A stretch of 64,000 nt of DNA from Dendrosporobacter quercicolus (GTDB taxonomy: Bacteria; Bacillota; Negativicutes; DSM-1736; Dendrosporobacteraceae). Below, piece after piece: positions 26,258 to 33,417 of the stretch (positions within the stretch are counted from its first letter, which is position 1; each line of letters opens with the position of its first letter). The stretch is from assembly GCF_900104455.1 (NCBI RefSeq), contig NZ_FNHB01000007.1, forward strand, positions 1-64,000, written 5' to 3'. The notes under the pieces are model-generated. The model made no database searches. It was not told where the DNA came from and worked only from the letters and a program-made list of their open reading frames with translations. Made by a program: the position numbers and the translations under genes.

Positions 26258-26965
26258 GTGATATTTGGAGTGGTTAATCGTCCCAAAACCTACTTTGCAA
26301 TTGTGACCTTTGTCATTTTCAGCTTGTTTATCAGCATCTTAGGCCTGGAGTACTGGGATGAAGTTAACCTGGCGGCCATTCCCAACCAGCCTGCAGCTAA
26401 ACCGCCAGGCCGGGTATCTATTGTTATTCATACTTCAGCAAGAATACTGGAGCTTCACAACGACGGGAAGCTCTATAAAAAATACCGGATCGCAGTTGGC
26501 AAGAGCAGTACGCCTACCCCGATCGGCGAGTGGGTGGTCATTTGGAAATCGTATCGTTCGGGCGATATTTTCGGTACCAGGTTCCTGGCGCTGGATGTGC
26601 CGTGGGGCGGTTACGGCATTCATGGCACCAATCAGCCCTGGAGCATTGGGCATTTTGCCAGCCACGGCTGCATCCGTATGCGGAATAAGGATATCGAAGA
26701 GTTGTTCGAGTGGGTGCCGGTGGGAACGCCGGTTCGCATTGCCGGACAAATGCTGCGGATGCAGCGAACGCTTAAATATGAGTCGCTGGGCGAAGATGTG
26801 GTGCAGCTGCAAAACAAATTAAAAGCATTAGGCTATCTGGAAGGGCGGGCTGACGGCTTTTTTAACCGTGATACCGAGCAGGCGGTAAAACGGTTTCAGC
26901 ATGACCATGGACTGAAGGCGGACGGAATTGTTGATACTAAGACATTACAGTCGCTGGGCTTTTAA
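26258..26965 (+). CDS. L,D-transpeptidase (YkuD) with C-terminal peptidoglycan-binding domain
   Basis: A 235-residue cell-wall enzyme. An N-terminal membrane anchor spans about residues 10-30. A YkuD catalytic domain follows at about residues 50-165 with HGTNQPWSIGHFASHGCIRM, which contains the catalytic Cys and His of the family. The last 60 residues are a PG_binding_1 domain (LGEDVVQLQNKLKALGYLEG, then FNRDTEQAVKRFQ). It forms 3-3 cross-links or attaches proteins to peptidoglycan, with the active site outside the membrane. GTG 26258 follows AAAGGGGGG. Confidence 0.9.
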   Translation: MIFGVVNRPKTYFAIVTFVIFSLFISILGLEYWDEVNLAAIPNQPAAKPPGRVSIVIHTSARILELHNDGKLYKKYRIAVGKSSTPTPIGEWVVIWKSYRSGDIFGTRFLALDVPWGGYGIHGTNQPWSIGHFASHGCIRMRNKDIEELFEWVPVGTPVRIAGQMLRMQRTLKYESLGEDVVQLQNKLKALGYLEGRADGFFNRDTEQAVKRFQHDHGLKADGIVDTKTLQSLGF

Positions 26966-27102
26966 AGGACTGCCCGAAGCGGGAGCGGCCGGGCAGACAA
27001 GAACAAAATGATGATAAAAAGGGTTTTGGGCAATGCTATAGAAAATGGTCATATACTGAACGGCAGAGGATAACATGAATTAGGAGCAGGTGACAGCTAC
27101 AG

Positions 27103-28200
27103 ATGATCTTCGGGGCGCGCATTGTCAAAACCGGTATTGCGGTAATGATTACGATGTATGTTTGTAAATTTTTTAATTTGGAGCCGGCTTTTTTTGGCGC
27201 TGTTTCGGCGGTAATCAATATGCAGCCGTCAATACTGCTGACACTGAAGACGGCCAGGGATCAATTTCTGGTGCATATTCTGGGGGTCGGAGCCGGACTG
27301 CTGTTTGGCTATCTGTTTGGCGGAAATCCCCTGTCTATGGGGGCAATAACCATTTTTATGATCGCCGTATATTTAAAGCTTAATTTAAAAAGCGGCATTG
27401 CCATGGGGATTGTTGCGGCCGTGTTTGTGTTAAGCTCCAGTCAGGAACAATTTTTGCCCAATGCCCTGAACCGGACGGCGGTAATCTTTGCCGGTCTTAG
27501 TATCGCCATGCTGGTCAATATCCTTCTGTGGCCGCCGCGTTATCAGCAGCAGTTTAAGGAAAAGCTGGCAGCCGCAAATTCGGCGGTGGTTCATTACTTC
27601 TGCCGGGCTGTCCGGGAGTATGTGCGGCTTGATGCCGCAGCGCCGGATTTAAATGCTGCGCAAAAGGAAAAGGTATATCAGCTTAATAAGGAAGTCCGTA
27701 CGCTGTTTAATCTGTTAAAGCGGGAGGGCGGATTGCTGGCAAGCGGGATCGCGGAGCAGGATGAGTGGATTTTTACTGCCGGGAAACTGATTGAATATAA
27801 TAAAACTTTAGCTGAAAAGGCCGACCGGATTTATGGACTGGTAGTTGAGCGGTATGATCGCCGCACCAACTCGGGCATACCGCCAATCAGCAATGAGTTT
27901 AAAGAAATTCTGGTGATTTTGGAGAGCGGCTGTACGATTGTGCACAGAGTGAACGGCAAACTCCGGCAGGCAGTGATTGAGGGCTTGCCGGTTAAAACCG
28001 AGGCCATCAGTGAAGAGTACTGGGAAAGGCTGACTAAGGCAATCGAACAATGGCAACCGAGGCTTACTGCCAGCACGTATTATCTGCATGCATTAATTGA
28101 AGCTGCCGTGACGGCCAATGAAATCAAGTGGGCTACCAGGCAGGGGAAAAGATTGCTTATAGAAGCCGCCGCGGAAACTGACGGCGGGAGGCAGAGCTAA
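27103..28200 (+). CDS. Aromatic acid exporter-like (DUF939/ArAE) membrane protein
   Basis: A 365-residue protein. About six hydrophobic helices fill residues 1-145 (GARIVKTGIAVMITMYVCKF, ...FFGAVSAVINMQPSILLTLK). A long cytosolic helical C-terminal domain follows. This is the DUF939/FUSC-like half-size architecture of the ArAE family, which exports aromatic acids or related metabolites. The ribosome site is weak (GGAG lies 16 bp upstream), so the true start may be different. It converges with the XRE regulator gene. Confidence 0.78.
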   Translation: MIFGARIVKTGIAVMITMYVCKFFNLEPAFFGAVSAVINMQPSILLTLKTARDQFLVHILGVGAGLLFGYLFGGNPLSMGAITIFMIAVYLKLNLKSGIAMGIVAAVFVLSSSQEQFLPNALNRTAVIFAGLSIAMLVNILLWPPRYQQQFKEKLAAANSAVVHYFCRAVREYVRLDAAAPDLNAAQKEKVYQLNKEVRTLFNLLKREGGLLASGIAEQDEWIFTAGKLIEYNKTLAEKADRIYGLVVERYDRRTNSGIPPISNEFKEILVILESGCTIVHRVNGKLRQAVIEGLPVKTEAISEEYWERLTKAIEQWQPRLTASTYYLHALIEAAVTANEIKWATRQGKRLLIEAAAETDGGRQS

Positions 28201-28271
28201 ATTGAGGTGCTGACATAAAATGACCGGTTCCTGCCTGGCTTGACCGGAAGGGTGAGGCGGCGCCGAAGCGC

Positions 28272-28673
28272 TTACGCCTGGTGCTTTTTTTCGGCGGCGG
28301 CGGTGTAGTAGTCATTAAAGGCTTTCTGAAACTGGATTTTGGCCCAGCCGCGCAGATCAGGGTCGCCGCCCAGCATAAGCTGTTGTAAAATGCCAATCAT
28401 TTTTTGCAGGTCGGAATCAAATACAGTAAGGGTCTCCGGCTGCGTTTTGCTCTGTTGCGGACCCAGCAGCAGCCAATCGGTGGTAATTTGATAAAAGGTG
28501 CACAAGGTGACAATTGCATCGGCGGTGGGTTTGACTTCGTCTTTTTCGTAGCGGCTCAGGTTACTGCTGGATAAGCCGGTTTGTTTAGCCAGGCGCTGCA
28601 ATGTCAGTTGGGTGGACTGACGCAAAAACAGCAACCGGTTGCCAAGTGTATTCAAATGTACCTGTTTCAGCAC
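28272..28673 (-). CDS. XRE-family transcriptional regulator
   Basis: A small regulator of about 133 residues. The HTH occupies residues 8-62 (LGNRLLFLRQSTQLTLQRLA, then GLSSSNLSRYEKDEVKPTAD). A short C-terminal helical tail follows. GTG 28673 is chosen since GAGAAGG lies 5 bp upstream. The frame continues open to an ATG at 28733, but that has no ribosome site and lies inside a dyad. It may autoregulate through the dyad ATATGCAA-N7-TTGCATAT just upstream. Confidence 0.8.
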   Translation of the reverse strand: MLKQVHLNTLGNRLLFLRQSTQLTLQRLAKQTGLSSSNLSRYEKDEVKPTADAIVTLCTFYQITTDWLLLGPQQSKTQPETLTVFDSDLQKMIGILQQLMLGGDPDLRGWAKIQFQKAFNDYYTAAAEKKHQA

Positions 28674-28703
28674 TTCCACCTTCTCTGTTAAAATAATTAC
28701 CAA

Positions 28704-28747
28704 ATATGCAAAAAAATGTTGCATATTAGCCATATATGGGATAAAAT
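28704..28747 (+). promoter_or_regulatory. Dyad operator and forward promoter
   Basis: ATATGCAA (28704-28711) and TTGCATAT (28719-28726) form a perfect dyad with a 7 bp centre. On the forward strand TTGCAT (28719-28724), 17 bp, then TAAAAT (28742-28747) form a sigma-A-type promoter. The spacer contains the CCATATATGG palindrome. This promoter fires away from the XRE gene into the gene-free region 28748-29191. Confidence 0.5.
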
Positions 28748-29191
28748 AAATTATAGCTGATTACTGAAAGGTTATTACGGGATCAAAGGTGCTTGGGGGC
28801 TTTTTTCCTTCAGCGGGATACCGGTAACTAACGCCAGCAACCAGGCAGTCGTTATATTCTTTCATTATTTTGAATTATTTATTGCAAAGTTGGCAAAACC
28901 TTTTACTGTAATTTCTCCATGCCGCCGATTCTTGTTTTTATCCGGCTGCGGTGCTGACAATTGCCGGCGCAGTTGAACGGTGTGTTGTGGTCTTTAGGCC
29001 TGATGGCTGACAGGAATTTTTTGTCACAGCAATCAAAAAATGTCTAGTGTTCCTATTATAGTATTATAACAATAGATTTTATTTCAGTCCACTTTGGGGA
29101 ATTTTACCGGACACCGCCCGGATATAATGCCGGGATGTTTCTATTGCCTGCAAAGCCTTCTGCAATTCGTTTGCAGAAGGCTTGTTTTTTT
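28748..29191 (+). ncRNA. Candidate noncoding transcript ending at a strong terminator
   Basis: This stretch has no convincing gene. It begins after a good promoter (TTGCAT-N17-TAAAAT) and ends in a textbook terminator at 29151-29191: CAAAGCCTTCTGCA pairs with TGCAGAAGGCTTG, then TTTTTTT. Near the 3' end there is a further small hairpin, CCCGG-N8-CCGGG. A second AT-rich promoter-like region around 29055-29075 could give a shorter RNA of about 120 nt. No known RNA family was recognised. Confidence 0.4.
29151..29191 (+). terminator. Strong Rho-independent terminator with no upstream gene
   Basis: A stem of about 13 bp (CAAAGCCTTCTGCA / TGCAGAAGGCTTG) with a seven-T tail. There is no coding gene on this strand upstream for about 950 bp, which points to a noncoding transcript. 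Confidence 0.85.
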
Positions 29192-29306
29192 ACTGCCTGA
29201 AACGTGTTTTCTTTATCGTCGCCTTGCTGGGCGAAAAATTCGCGCAATTCATCCGGTTGCTTTAGACTTGCGGACTGCTGCTTTTCAATATGTCGACAAT
29301 TTGACA

Positions 29307-29335
29307 TTGAAAAAATCCCATTTATGGGATATAAT
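29307..29335 (+). promoter_or_regulatory. Sigma-A promoter with palindromic operator in the spacer
   Basis: TTGAAA (29307-29312), 17 bp, TATAAT (29330-29335). The spacer carries the perfect palindrome TCCCATTTATGGGA (29316-29329). The right part TATGGGATA-N-AATAAATT is shared with the promoter at 28719-28747. It drives the riboswitch-controlled gene at 29591. Confidence 0.7.
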
Positions 29336-29436
29336 AAATTTTGTAAAAATTTGCTATTCTTTGTCAACAATAACTTTTTTGCCTCCGGGAAAACTGCGGG
29401 GTTTGGTTTGCCGGTTGGTGTATGAAGCCTTTCAAA

Positions 29437-29549
29437 AACAGGCAAATGATCAAAAGGTAAGGGCGCAAAGCTATGGGCCCAAGGGTGCTGATCGGCAGGC
29501 TGTATTTTTTATCTGGAATTGCGTCTGCCGGCACGATAACCAGCTTTGC
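29437..29549 (+). ncRNA. c-di-GMP-I (GEMM) riboswitch with alternative hairpin
   Basis: The aptamer (about 29437-29504) has the GEMM landmarks: an ACAGGCAAA start, the core GGGCGCAAAGC at 29461-29471, a second arm with GGGCCCAAGGG, and the closing GGCAGGCTGT, where CTGT pairs with the initial ACAG. The downstream part gives a rival fold: GCAAAGCT (29465-29472) is complementary to AGCTTTGC (29542-29549), and CGGCAG (29493-29498) to CTGCCG (29525-29530). The two pairings are nested, so the core must be either in the aptamer or in this hairpin. It lies in the leader of the 97-residue gene at 29591. Confidence 0.78.
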
Positions 29550-29590
29550 AACTGCGCTTGTCATAATTTGCCGGAAAGCCAGGGGAGAAT

Positions 29591-29884
29591 ATGAAAAGTT
29601 TATCGTTTCCTGCCTTAAAAACAGGGTCTAGCCGTAAAAAAGAGAGGGTTGCCCCGGCAGCTACTGAACAACAGCCGGAATTTAACAGGCAGCATTTGGC
29701 GCAATTAATTCAAAACTGTGACCGGCTGACAAGGGCCGGCGCTGATATTTCCATGATGTTAAACCAGTATAATAAAGTAATTGAATATTATTTACATATG
29801 TTGAATTTTATCAGAGATCATGCGTTGGAGAAAAAATTTATTGCTTATATGAAGGAACAAAAAGCTTTTTTAGATAGAAAATAA
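29591..29884 (+). CDS. Small helical protein under c-di-GMP riboswitch control, unknown function
   Basis: A 97-residue, mostly alpha-helical, soluble protein without signal peptide or membrane segment. The first 30 residues are basic and low-complexity (FPALKTGSSRKKERV). The rest is helical (FNRQHLAQLIQNCDRLTRAG, ...YYLHMLNFIRDHALEKKFIA). The ribosome site is AGGGGAGA. Control by a c-di-GMP-I riboswitch implies a job in motility, adhesion or envelope change. The size and helical content would suit a flagellar or secretion chaperone, but I do not recognise the family. Confidence 0.7.
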   Translation: MKSLSFPALKTGSSRKKERVAPAATEQQPEFNRQHLAQLIQNCDRLTRAGADISMMLNQYNKVIEYYLHMLNFIRDHALEKKFIAYMKEQKAFLDRK

Positions 29885-29902
29885 ACCGGCTTTTACCGGT
29901 GT

Positions 29903-29962
29903 CACCCATCAAGGGGTGTTTTTACCATGCAGAAAGCAGGTAAAGGCACCCCTTGATGGGTG
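29903..29962. repeat. Long inverted repeat after the riboswitch-controlled gene
   Basis: CACCCATCAAGGGGTG (29903-29918) and CACCCCTTGATGGGTG (29947-29962) are perfect 16 bp arms. The inner TTTACC/GGTAAA also pairs, extending the stem. It lies 18 bp after the stop codon and lacks a T tract. It may be a terminator-like or mRNA-protecting hairpin. Confidence 0.7.
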
Positions 29963-30077
29963 TGGTGCGCCGGAGACAGGGATGGCGAAGGAGTTTTGCT
30001 AAAATAGTTGAATAGTTATAGTAGAAAATTTTGCTAAGCGGGGATTCACCCCGGATCAAGACAAAAGGAGGAGGGAA

Positions 30078-30896
30078 ATGACGGTGTTAAGATTCTGTCC
30101 GGCTTGCGGTCAAAAGCTGTTAAAGGCAAGCCTGATGAACTATTGCGCCAGTTGCGGGCAAAAGCTGGCTGACCTGGCCGGCTTAGCTGAAAGTCCCGGT
30201 GCGGCGGCCGCCGCCAAGCTGCCCCGCAATGTTCATCCAAGTACTCCCGATGCTGACTCAGGTCAGCGGAGCAAGCCGCCGGAGTCGGCTGAATATTATA
30301 GTGTGGTATTAAAGTCCTGCGGTAATCAGCAACGGGTGACTGAACGACTGAGCAAAGTTCTCCGCCGCAGTATTACGGCTACCAGAATGGCGGTTGAATT
30401 AATTCCCTGCCTTGTACTGTATAAAAGTAAAGCTGCTGCTGTGCAGGCGGTTACAACTATTTTTGCAGAAGAACGGCTGCATTATACGGTGATCACAGGT
30501 GAGGCCAGAGCCAGTGCGCCTGCTTTACCGGGATTGGATCAGGAAATGCAGTATCTGCTGAAGCATGCGCCCGCCGGTTTGTGGTTAGGCGAATTTATCC
30601 GGATGGTTATCCCCTCAGTTGAACGGAAAAGCGGTTTTGCTGCGTTGATTGCAACAGATTGCGGCCTGTACTTATTTAACCGGCCGTTTACCGGAACCTG
30701 TTCGGACAGAGTGATTATTCCTTACGCCTGGCTGGCCGATATTCTTGTAGCGAATGACAACCGGTTAATTTTGGTAGATAAAGAGGATGCCGGTGAGGAC
30801 TGGCTGCGTGTTACTGAGGCGGGGCAGCTGGCGAGCTTGTATCGGCTGATTAAACAAGTCCTGGTACGGGACGCCGGGAATTGTTGTCCACAATGA
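30078..30896 (+). CDS. Double zinc-ribbon protein with unknown C-terminal domain
   Basis: A 272-residue protein. The N-terminus has two zinc-knuckle pairs, CPACGQK and CASCGQK (residues 8-33), as in zinc-ribbon proteins. A linker of about 40 residues follows. Then comes a segment of about 65 residues (VVLKSCGNQQRVTERLSKVL...) that resembles ribosomal L7/L12-type helical folds. The C-terminal half has a PH-like strand pattern (DCGLYLFNRPFTGTCSDRVI). AAAGGAGGAGGG precedes ATG 30078. No function can be given. Confidence 0.75.
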   Translation: MTVLRFCPACGQKLLKASLMNYCASCGQKLADLAGLAESPGAAAAAKLPRNVHPSTPDADSGQRSKPPESAEYYSVVLKSCGNQQRVTERLSKVLRRSITATRMAVELIPCLVLYKSKAAAVQAVTTIFAEERLHYTVITGEARASAPALPGLDQEMQYLLKHAPAGLWLGEFIRMVIPSVERKSGFAALIATDCGLYLFNRPFTGTCSDRVIIPYAWLADILVANDNRLILVDKEDAGEDWLRVTEAGQLASLYRLIKQVLVRDAGNCCPQ

Positions 30897-30898
30897 GC

Positions 30899-30929
30899 TT
30901 AGGCCTGCATTTATCAGGTGCAGGCCTAA
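30899..30929. terminator. Hairpin after the zinc-ribbon gene
   Basis: TTAGGCCTGCA pairs with TGCAGGCCTAA around a 9-base loop. It has no T run on the forward strand and sits between two convergent genes. Confidence 0.55.
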
Positions 30930-30978
30930 ACCGGAAATAGCAAGCAAGGGACTTTCTAACGATTGCTGGCGAACGTTG

Positions 30979-31080
30979 TTAATCGTTATGAACCCAGAAG
31001 ATCGCTACAAAAATAACGAGTATGAACCAAATCCAGTTTCCGTTGTTGTGATGTTTATGGTGATGGTGATTTCTTTCCAT
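30979..31080 (-). CDS. Histidine-rich single-helix micropeptide (33 residues)
   Basis: ATG 31080 with the ribosome site GAGGAGG. The N-terminus is a histidine cluster (MERNHHHHKHHNNGN), followed by one hydrophobic helix (WIWFILVIFVAIFWV) and HND. The good ribosome site and clear amphiphilic design support translation. The histidines could bind a metal ion at the membrane surface. It is similar in size to the small YjcZ-like sporulation peptides, but no family motif is seen. Confidence 0.65.
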   Translation of the reverse strand: MERNHHHHKHHNNGNWIWFILVIFVAIFWVHND

Positions 31081-31172
31081 TAAATTTCCTCCTCGTCAAA
31101 TGATATAGGATTACCGTATTATATGCCCGGCCGGATCATTTTGACACCGGTTATGAACGAACGCAGACATCG

Positions 31173-31222
31173 AATAACCAGACAAAACCACCATCCCGGG
31201 ATGGTGGTTTTGTCTGGTTATT
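31173..31222. terminator. Perfect 50 bp palindrome, probable terminator
   Basis: 25 bases starting AATAACCAGAC and ending CATCCC are followed directly by their exact complement, with no loop. It lies between two reverse-strand genes, just after the stop of the 31239-31460 gene. Confidence 0.6.
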
Positions 31223-31238
31223 CCTATTTTTAAGGCAT

Positions 31239-31460
31239 CTAAGAATCGGCCGGCGTTAGAATCCCCCCGGAGCGCTGCTCCGGCATCTTCTCAAACCTTT
31301 GTCGTAACTGTCGGGCTTTTTGCATTTTAAAATTTTTTTGCGCAAGTTTTTCCTGGTTGACCGGTTCCAGTTTATCGCCATAACGGGCGAACAGCATGCT
31401 GTCCAGTTCTTCCTGGGATAAGGTGTATGAGTGTAGTTCCGGCTCCATGTTTTTCTTCAT
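31239..31460 (-). CDS. Small hydrophilic protein, unknown function
   Basis: A 73-residue, charged, mostly helical protein (MKKNMEPELHSYTLSQEELD ... KMQKARQLRQRFEK). ATG 31460 is chosen since AAGGAG lies exactly 6 bp before it; the ATG at 31466 is too close to that site. No membrane segment, signal peptide or known domain is visible. It is transcribed away from the response regulator at 31657. A strong inverted repeat lies in its leader. Confidence 0.65.
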   Translation of the reverse strand: MKKNMEPELHSYTLSQEELDSMLFARYGDKLEPVNQEKLAQKNFKMQKARQLRQRFEKMPEQRSGGILTPADS

Positions 31461-31487
31461 AGCCATCTCCTTCCAAGTACTCTGCAG

Positions 31488-31539
31488 CCAGTACCTGACC
31501 GGATTGAACCTCAAAGCTTTAATCCGGTCAAGGTACTGG
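31488..31539. repeat. Inverted repeat in the leader of the 73-residue gene
   Basis: CCAGTACCTGACCGGATT (31488-31505) pairs with AATCCGGTCAAGGTACTGG (31521-31539) with one bulge. A related element with AGTACC...AAGGTACT and the neighbouring ATTATTCTACC string occurs at 43850-43900. Confidence 0.6.
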
Positions 31540-31656
31540 CATTATTCTACCCGGAAATATTGAAATACATGTCAATAAAATTCCAAGGGAAATCCAAAAA
31601 AAAATTGTTAAGATGTAGATACTTTCAATGAATATTTTGTTAAATGAGGTATGAAT

Positions 31657-32325
31657 ATGGACTACAAAATTTACTTGTTGGAAAATAATGCTGCTTTTAG
31701 ACAAGTTTTGGCGTATTGTTTTGAACAAGAAGGCTGGAATGTTCAGAGCTTCGGCGAAACCGACGCTCCGCTGGCCCGGGTCAGGGAGTGTCCCGACTTA
31801 TGGATTCTGGACGCCGATGGCGAGGCCGGCTTTAGAGTAATGAAAGCGGTGAAAGAGCAAACGGTCGATGTACCCATTATTTTGACTTCAGAAAAGGAAC
31901 GGATCATTAACCGGGTACTGGGCCTGGAATTTGGCTGTTACGATGTTGTGATTAAACCTTTTGCTCCCCGGGAGCTGGTTCTCAGAGTCCACCGGCTTAT
32001 TTTGGAGCATGCCAAACAAAGCAGTTTGGCAATTGACCGGCAGATGATAAAACTGCAGAATTACTTTATTGATTTGGATCAGCGCGTGGTTAGCAGTGAT
32101 GAAGGCAATTTCAAGCTTACATCAAAAGAGTTTGAGCTGCTGTACCTGCTGGCCCGCAATCAGGGACTGGCTTTATCCAGAGAGCAAATTATCCGGGCGA
32201 TCTGGGGTGAGGACTATTACGGTTCAGACCGGGTGGTCGACGATCTTATGCGGCGTATGCGCCGCAAATTAAAGAAGCTCCGGGTAGAAACCTTATATGG
32301 CTTCGGCTACCGGATCATTGCCTAA
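31657..32325 (+). CDS. Orphan OmpR-type response regulator (paralogue 1)
   Basis: A 222-residue protein with an N-terminal receiver and C-terminal winged helix (LTSKEFELLYLLARNQGLAL, GSDRVVDDLMRRMRRKLK). The acceptor Asp is at residue 52 (WILDADG), and the Lys (VIKPF) and Thr (LTSE) switch residues are present. The acidic pocket near residues 9-11 is ENN instead of DxD, so metal binding may be weak. ATG 31657 lies 7 bp after GAGG; ATG 31651 is too close. No histidine kinase is adjacent. It is one of three close paralogues around the flagellar cluster. Confidence 0.87.
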   Translation: MDYKIYLLENNAAFRQVLAYCFEQEGWNVQSFGETDAPLARVRECPDLWILDADGEAGFRVMKAVKEQTVDVPIILTSEKERIINRVLGLEFGCYDVVIKPFAPRELVLRVHRLILEHAKQSSLAIDRQMIKLQNYFIDLDQRVVSSDEGNFKLTSKEFELLYLLARNQGLALSREQIIRAIWGEDYYGSDRVVDDLMRRMRRKLKKLRVETLYGFGYRIIA

Positions 32326-32340
32326 TCAGCAGTTCGGCTT

Positions 32341-32372
32341 AAAAAACTGGCGCATTTGCGGCCAGTTTTTTT
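32341..32372 (+). terminator. Terminator after regulator 1
   Basis: AAAAAACTGGC pairs with GCCAGTTTTTTT around GCATTTGCG. Confidence 0.85.
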
Positions 32373-32468
32373 ATGCTGAGAAACGTCCGGCGACATAGGG
32401 GCCGCCGATTGCCCGTTTTCGGCCGGCCCGGCGGGAGTCTGCTTTTTCCGCCCATAAAATCGCATTGT

Positions 32469-32503
32469 CTTCCCATTGTTATCACACATTAATTCCATAA
32501 AAT
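32469..32503 (+). promoter_or_regulatory. Promoter of regulator 2 with shared CTTCCCATTGTTATC element
   Basis: CTTCCCATTGTTATCACAC at 32469-32487 recurs almost identically before flgD. Inside it TTGTTA (32476-32481), 16 bp, TAAAAT (32498-32503) form a promoter. The shared CTTCCCA upstream half may be an operator. Confidence 0.6.
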
Positions 32504-32558
32504 AATAAATTATAGGGGAATGCGCCGGGATAATCCCATAGTTGAGGAGGAAAGCTAA

Positions 32559-33212
32559 ATGGCATTTAAAGTTTATTTGGTTGATCAGGACGAAGCTTTT
32601 TGTGAAATGTTAGTCTTTTTTCTGACAAGGGAGGGGTGCCAGGTAACTGTTTTTGGCCAGGGAGTCAAGCCTCTTGACCGGGTGGAGGAACGGCCGGATT
32701 TATGGATTATCAGTGTGGATGACGGTGCGGGCTTTAAGGTCATGACTGCAGTTAAGGCCATTGACGAAGCTGCAGCGGTTATTTTAACTTCCGCGCGGGA
32801 GCAGCTCCTGGACAGGGTGCTGGGCTTGGAGCTGGGCTGTGAGGACTTTTTGCTGAAGCCTTTATCGCCGCGCGAATTGGTGCTCAGAATACGGAAAATG
32901 CGGGAGCCCGCCAATCCCTTGCCGGCAGCGGCCGGGGTTAATCTGCAGGAATATAAGCTCGAACCGGATAAGCGTATTGCAGTCAGTGAGCAGGAGGTTG
33001 TCGGCCTGACTTCCAAAGAGTTTGAGCTTTTGCTGGTGTTCTGCCGTCACCGCGGCCTCATTTTATCGCGCGAGCAGATTTTACAGCTGGTATGGGGGGA
33101 AGGCTATTCCGGTCCTGACAGGGTGGTTGACGACTTGGTGCGGCGGACCCGGCGAAAAATGAAAAAACTCCGCATTGAGACCATCTATGGCTATGGCTAC
33201 CGGGTATCCTAA
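32559..33212 (+). CDS. Orphan OmpR-type regulator with a degenerate receiver (paralogue 2)
   Basis: A 217-residue protein, close paralogue of the genes at 31657 and 41829. The receiver keeps VDQDE at residues 8-12 and LLKPL, but the phospho-acceptor position is Ser-52 (WIISVDDG) where paralogues 1 and 3 have Asp. It therefore cannot be phosphorylated in the usual way and may act constitutively or through binding partners. The winged helix is intact (LTSKEFELLLVFCRHRGLIL, GPDRVVDDLVRRTRRKMK). AGGAGG precedes ATG 32559. It lies 206 bp before flgD, separated by a terminator. Confidence 0.87.
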   Translation: MAFKVYLVDQDEAFCEMLVFFLTREGCQVTVFGQGVKPLDRVEERPDLWIISVDDGAGFKVMTAVKAIDEAAAVILTSAREQLLDRVLGLELGCEDFLLKPLSPRELVLRIRKMREPANPLPAAAGVNLQEYKLEPDKRIAVSEQEVVGLTSKEFELLLVFCRHRGLILSREQILQLVWGEGYSGPDRVVDDLVRRTRRKMKKLRIETIYGYGYRVS

Positions 33213-33232
33213 GGACAGGTTTGATTTGAGAT

Positions 33233-33273
33233 AACGCAACAATGCCGCGGACTGCGGCGTTGTTGCGTTTTTT
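33233..33273 (+). terminator. Terminator after regulator 2
   Basis: AACGCAACAATGCCGCG pairs with GCGGCGTTGTTGCGTT with a 3-4 base loop, then TTTTT. Confidence 0.88.
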
Positions 33274-33302
33274 GTGCAGGCTTGTCCATGATATCACACT
33301 GC

Positions 33303-33337
33303 CTTCCCATTGTTATCCCACAAAAACTTCGTACAAT
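33303..33337 (+). promoter_or_regulatory. Promoter of the flgD-flgE-flgK cluster with shared CTTCCCATTGTTATC element
   Basis: CTTCCCATTGTTATCCCAC at 33303-33321 matches the element at 32469 in 18 of 19 bases. TTGTTA (33310-33315), 16 bp, TACAAT (33332-33337) give the same promoter geometry. It lies about 80 bp before flgD. Confidence 0.6.
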
Positions 33338-33417
33338 GAAATCGGGTATCAACAGGCCTGTTTTGCCGGAATTTGTAAAAAAAGATCTCTATATCAACCT
33401 TAAGGAGGAAAAAAGTC

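Noticed and set aside
29104-29445. Reverse-strand open frame of 113 codons with a partly coding-like middle
   Set aside because: It runs across a forward-strand terminator hairpin, has no ribosome site and shows no known domain.
29094-29594. Forward open frame of 166 codons
   Set aside because: It spans the terminator, the promoter and the c-di-GMP riboswitch; composition is not coding-like.
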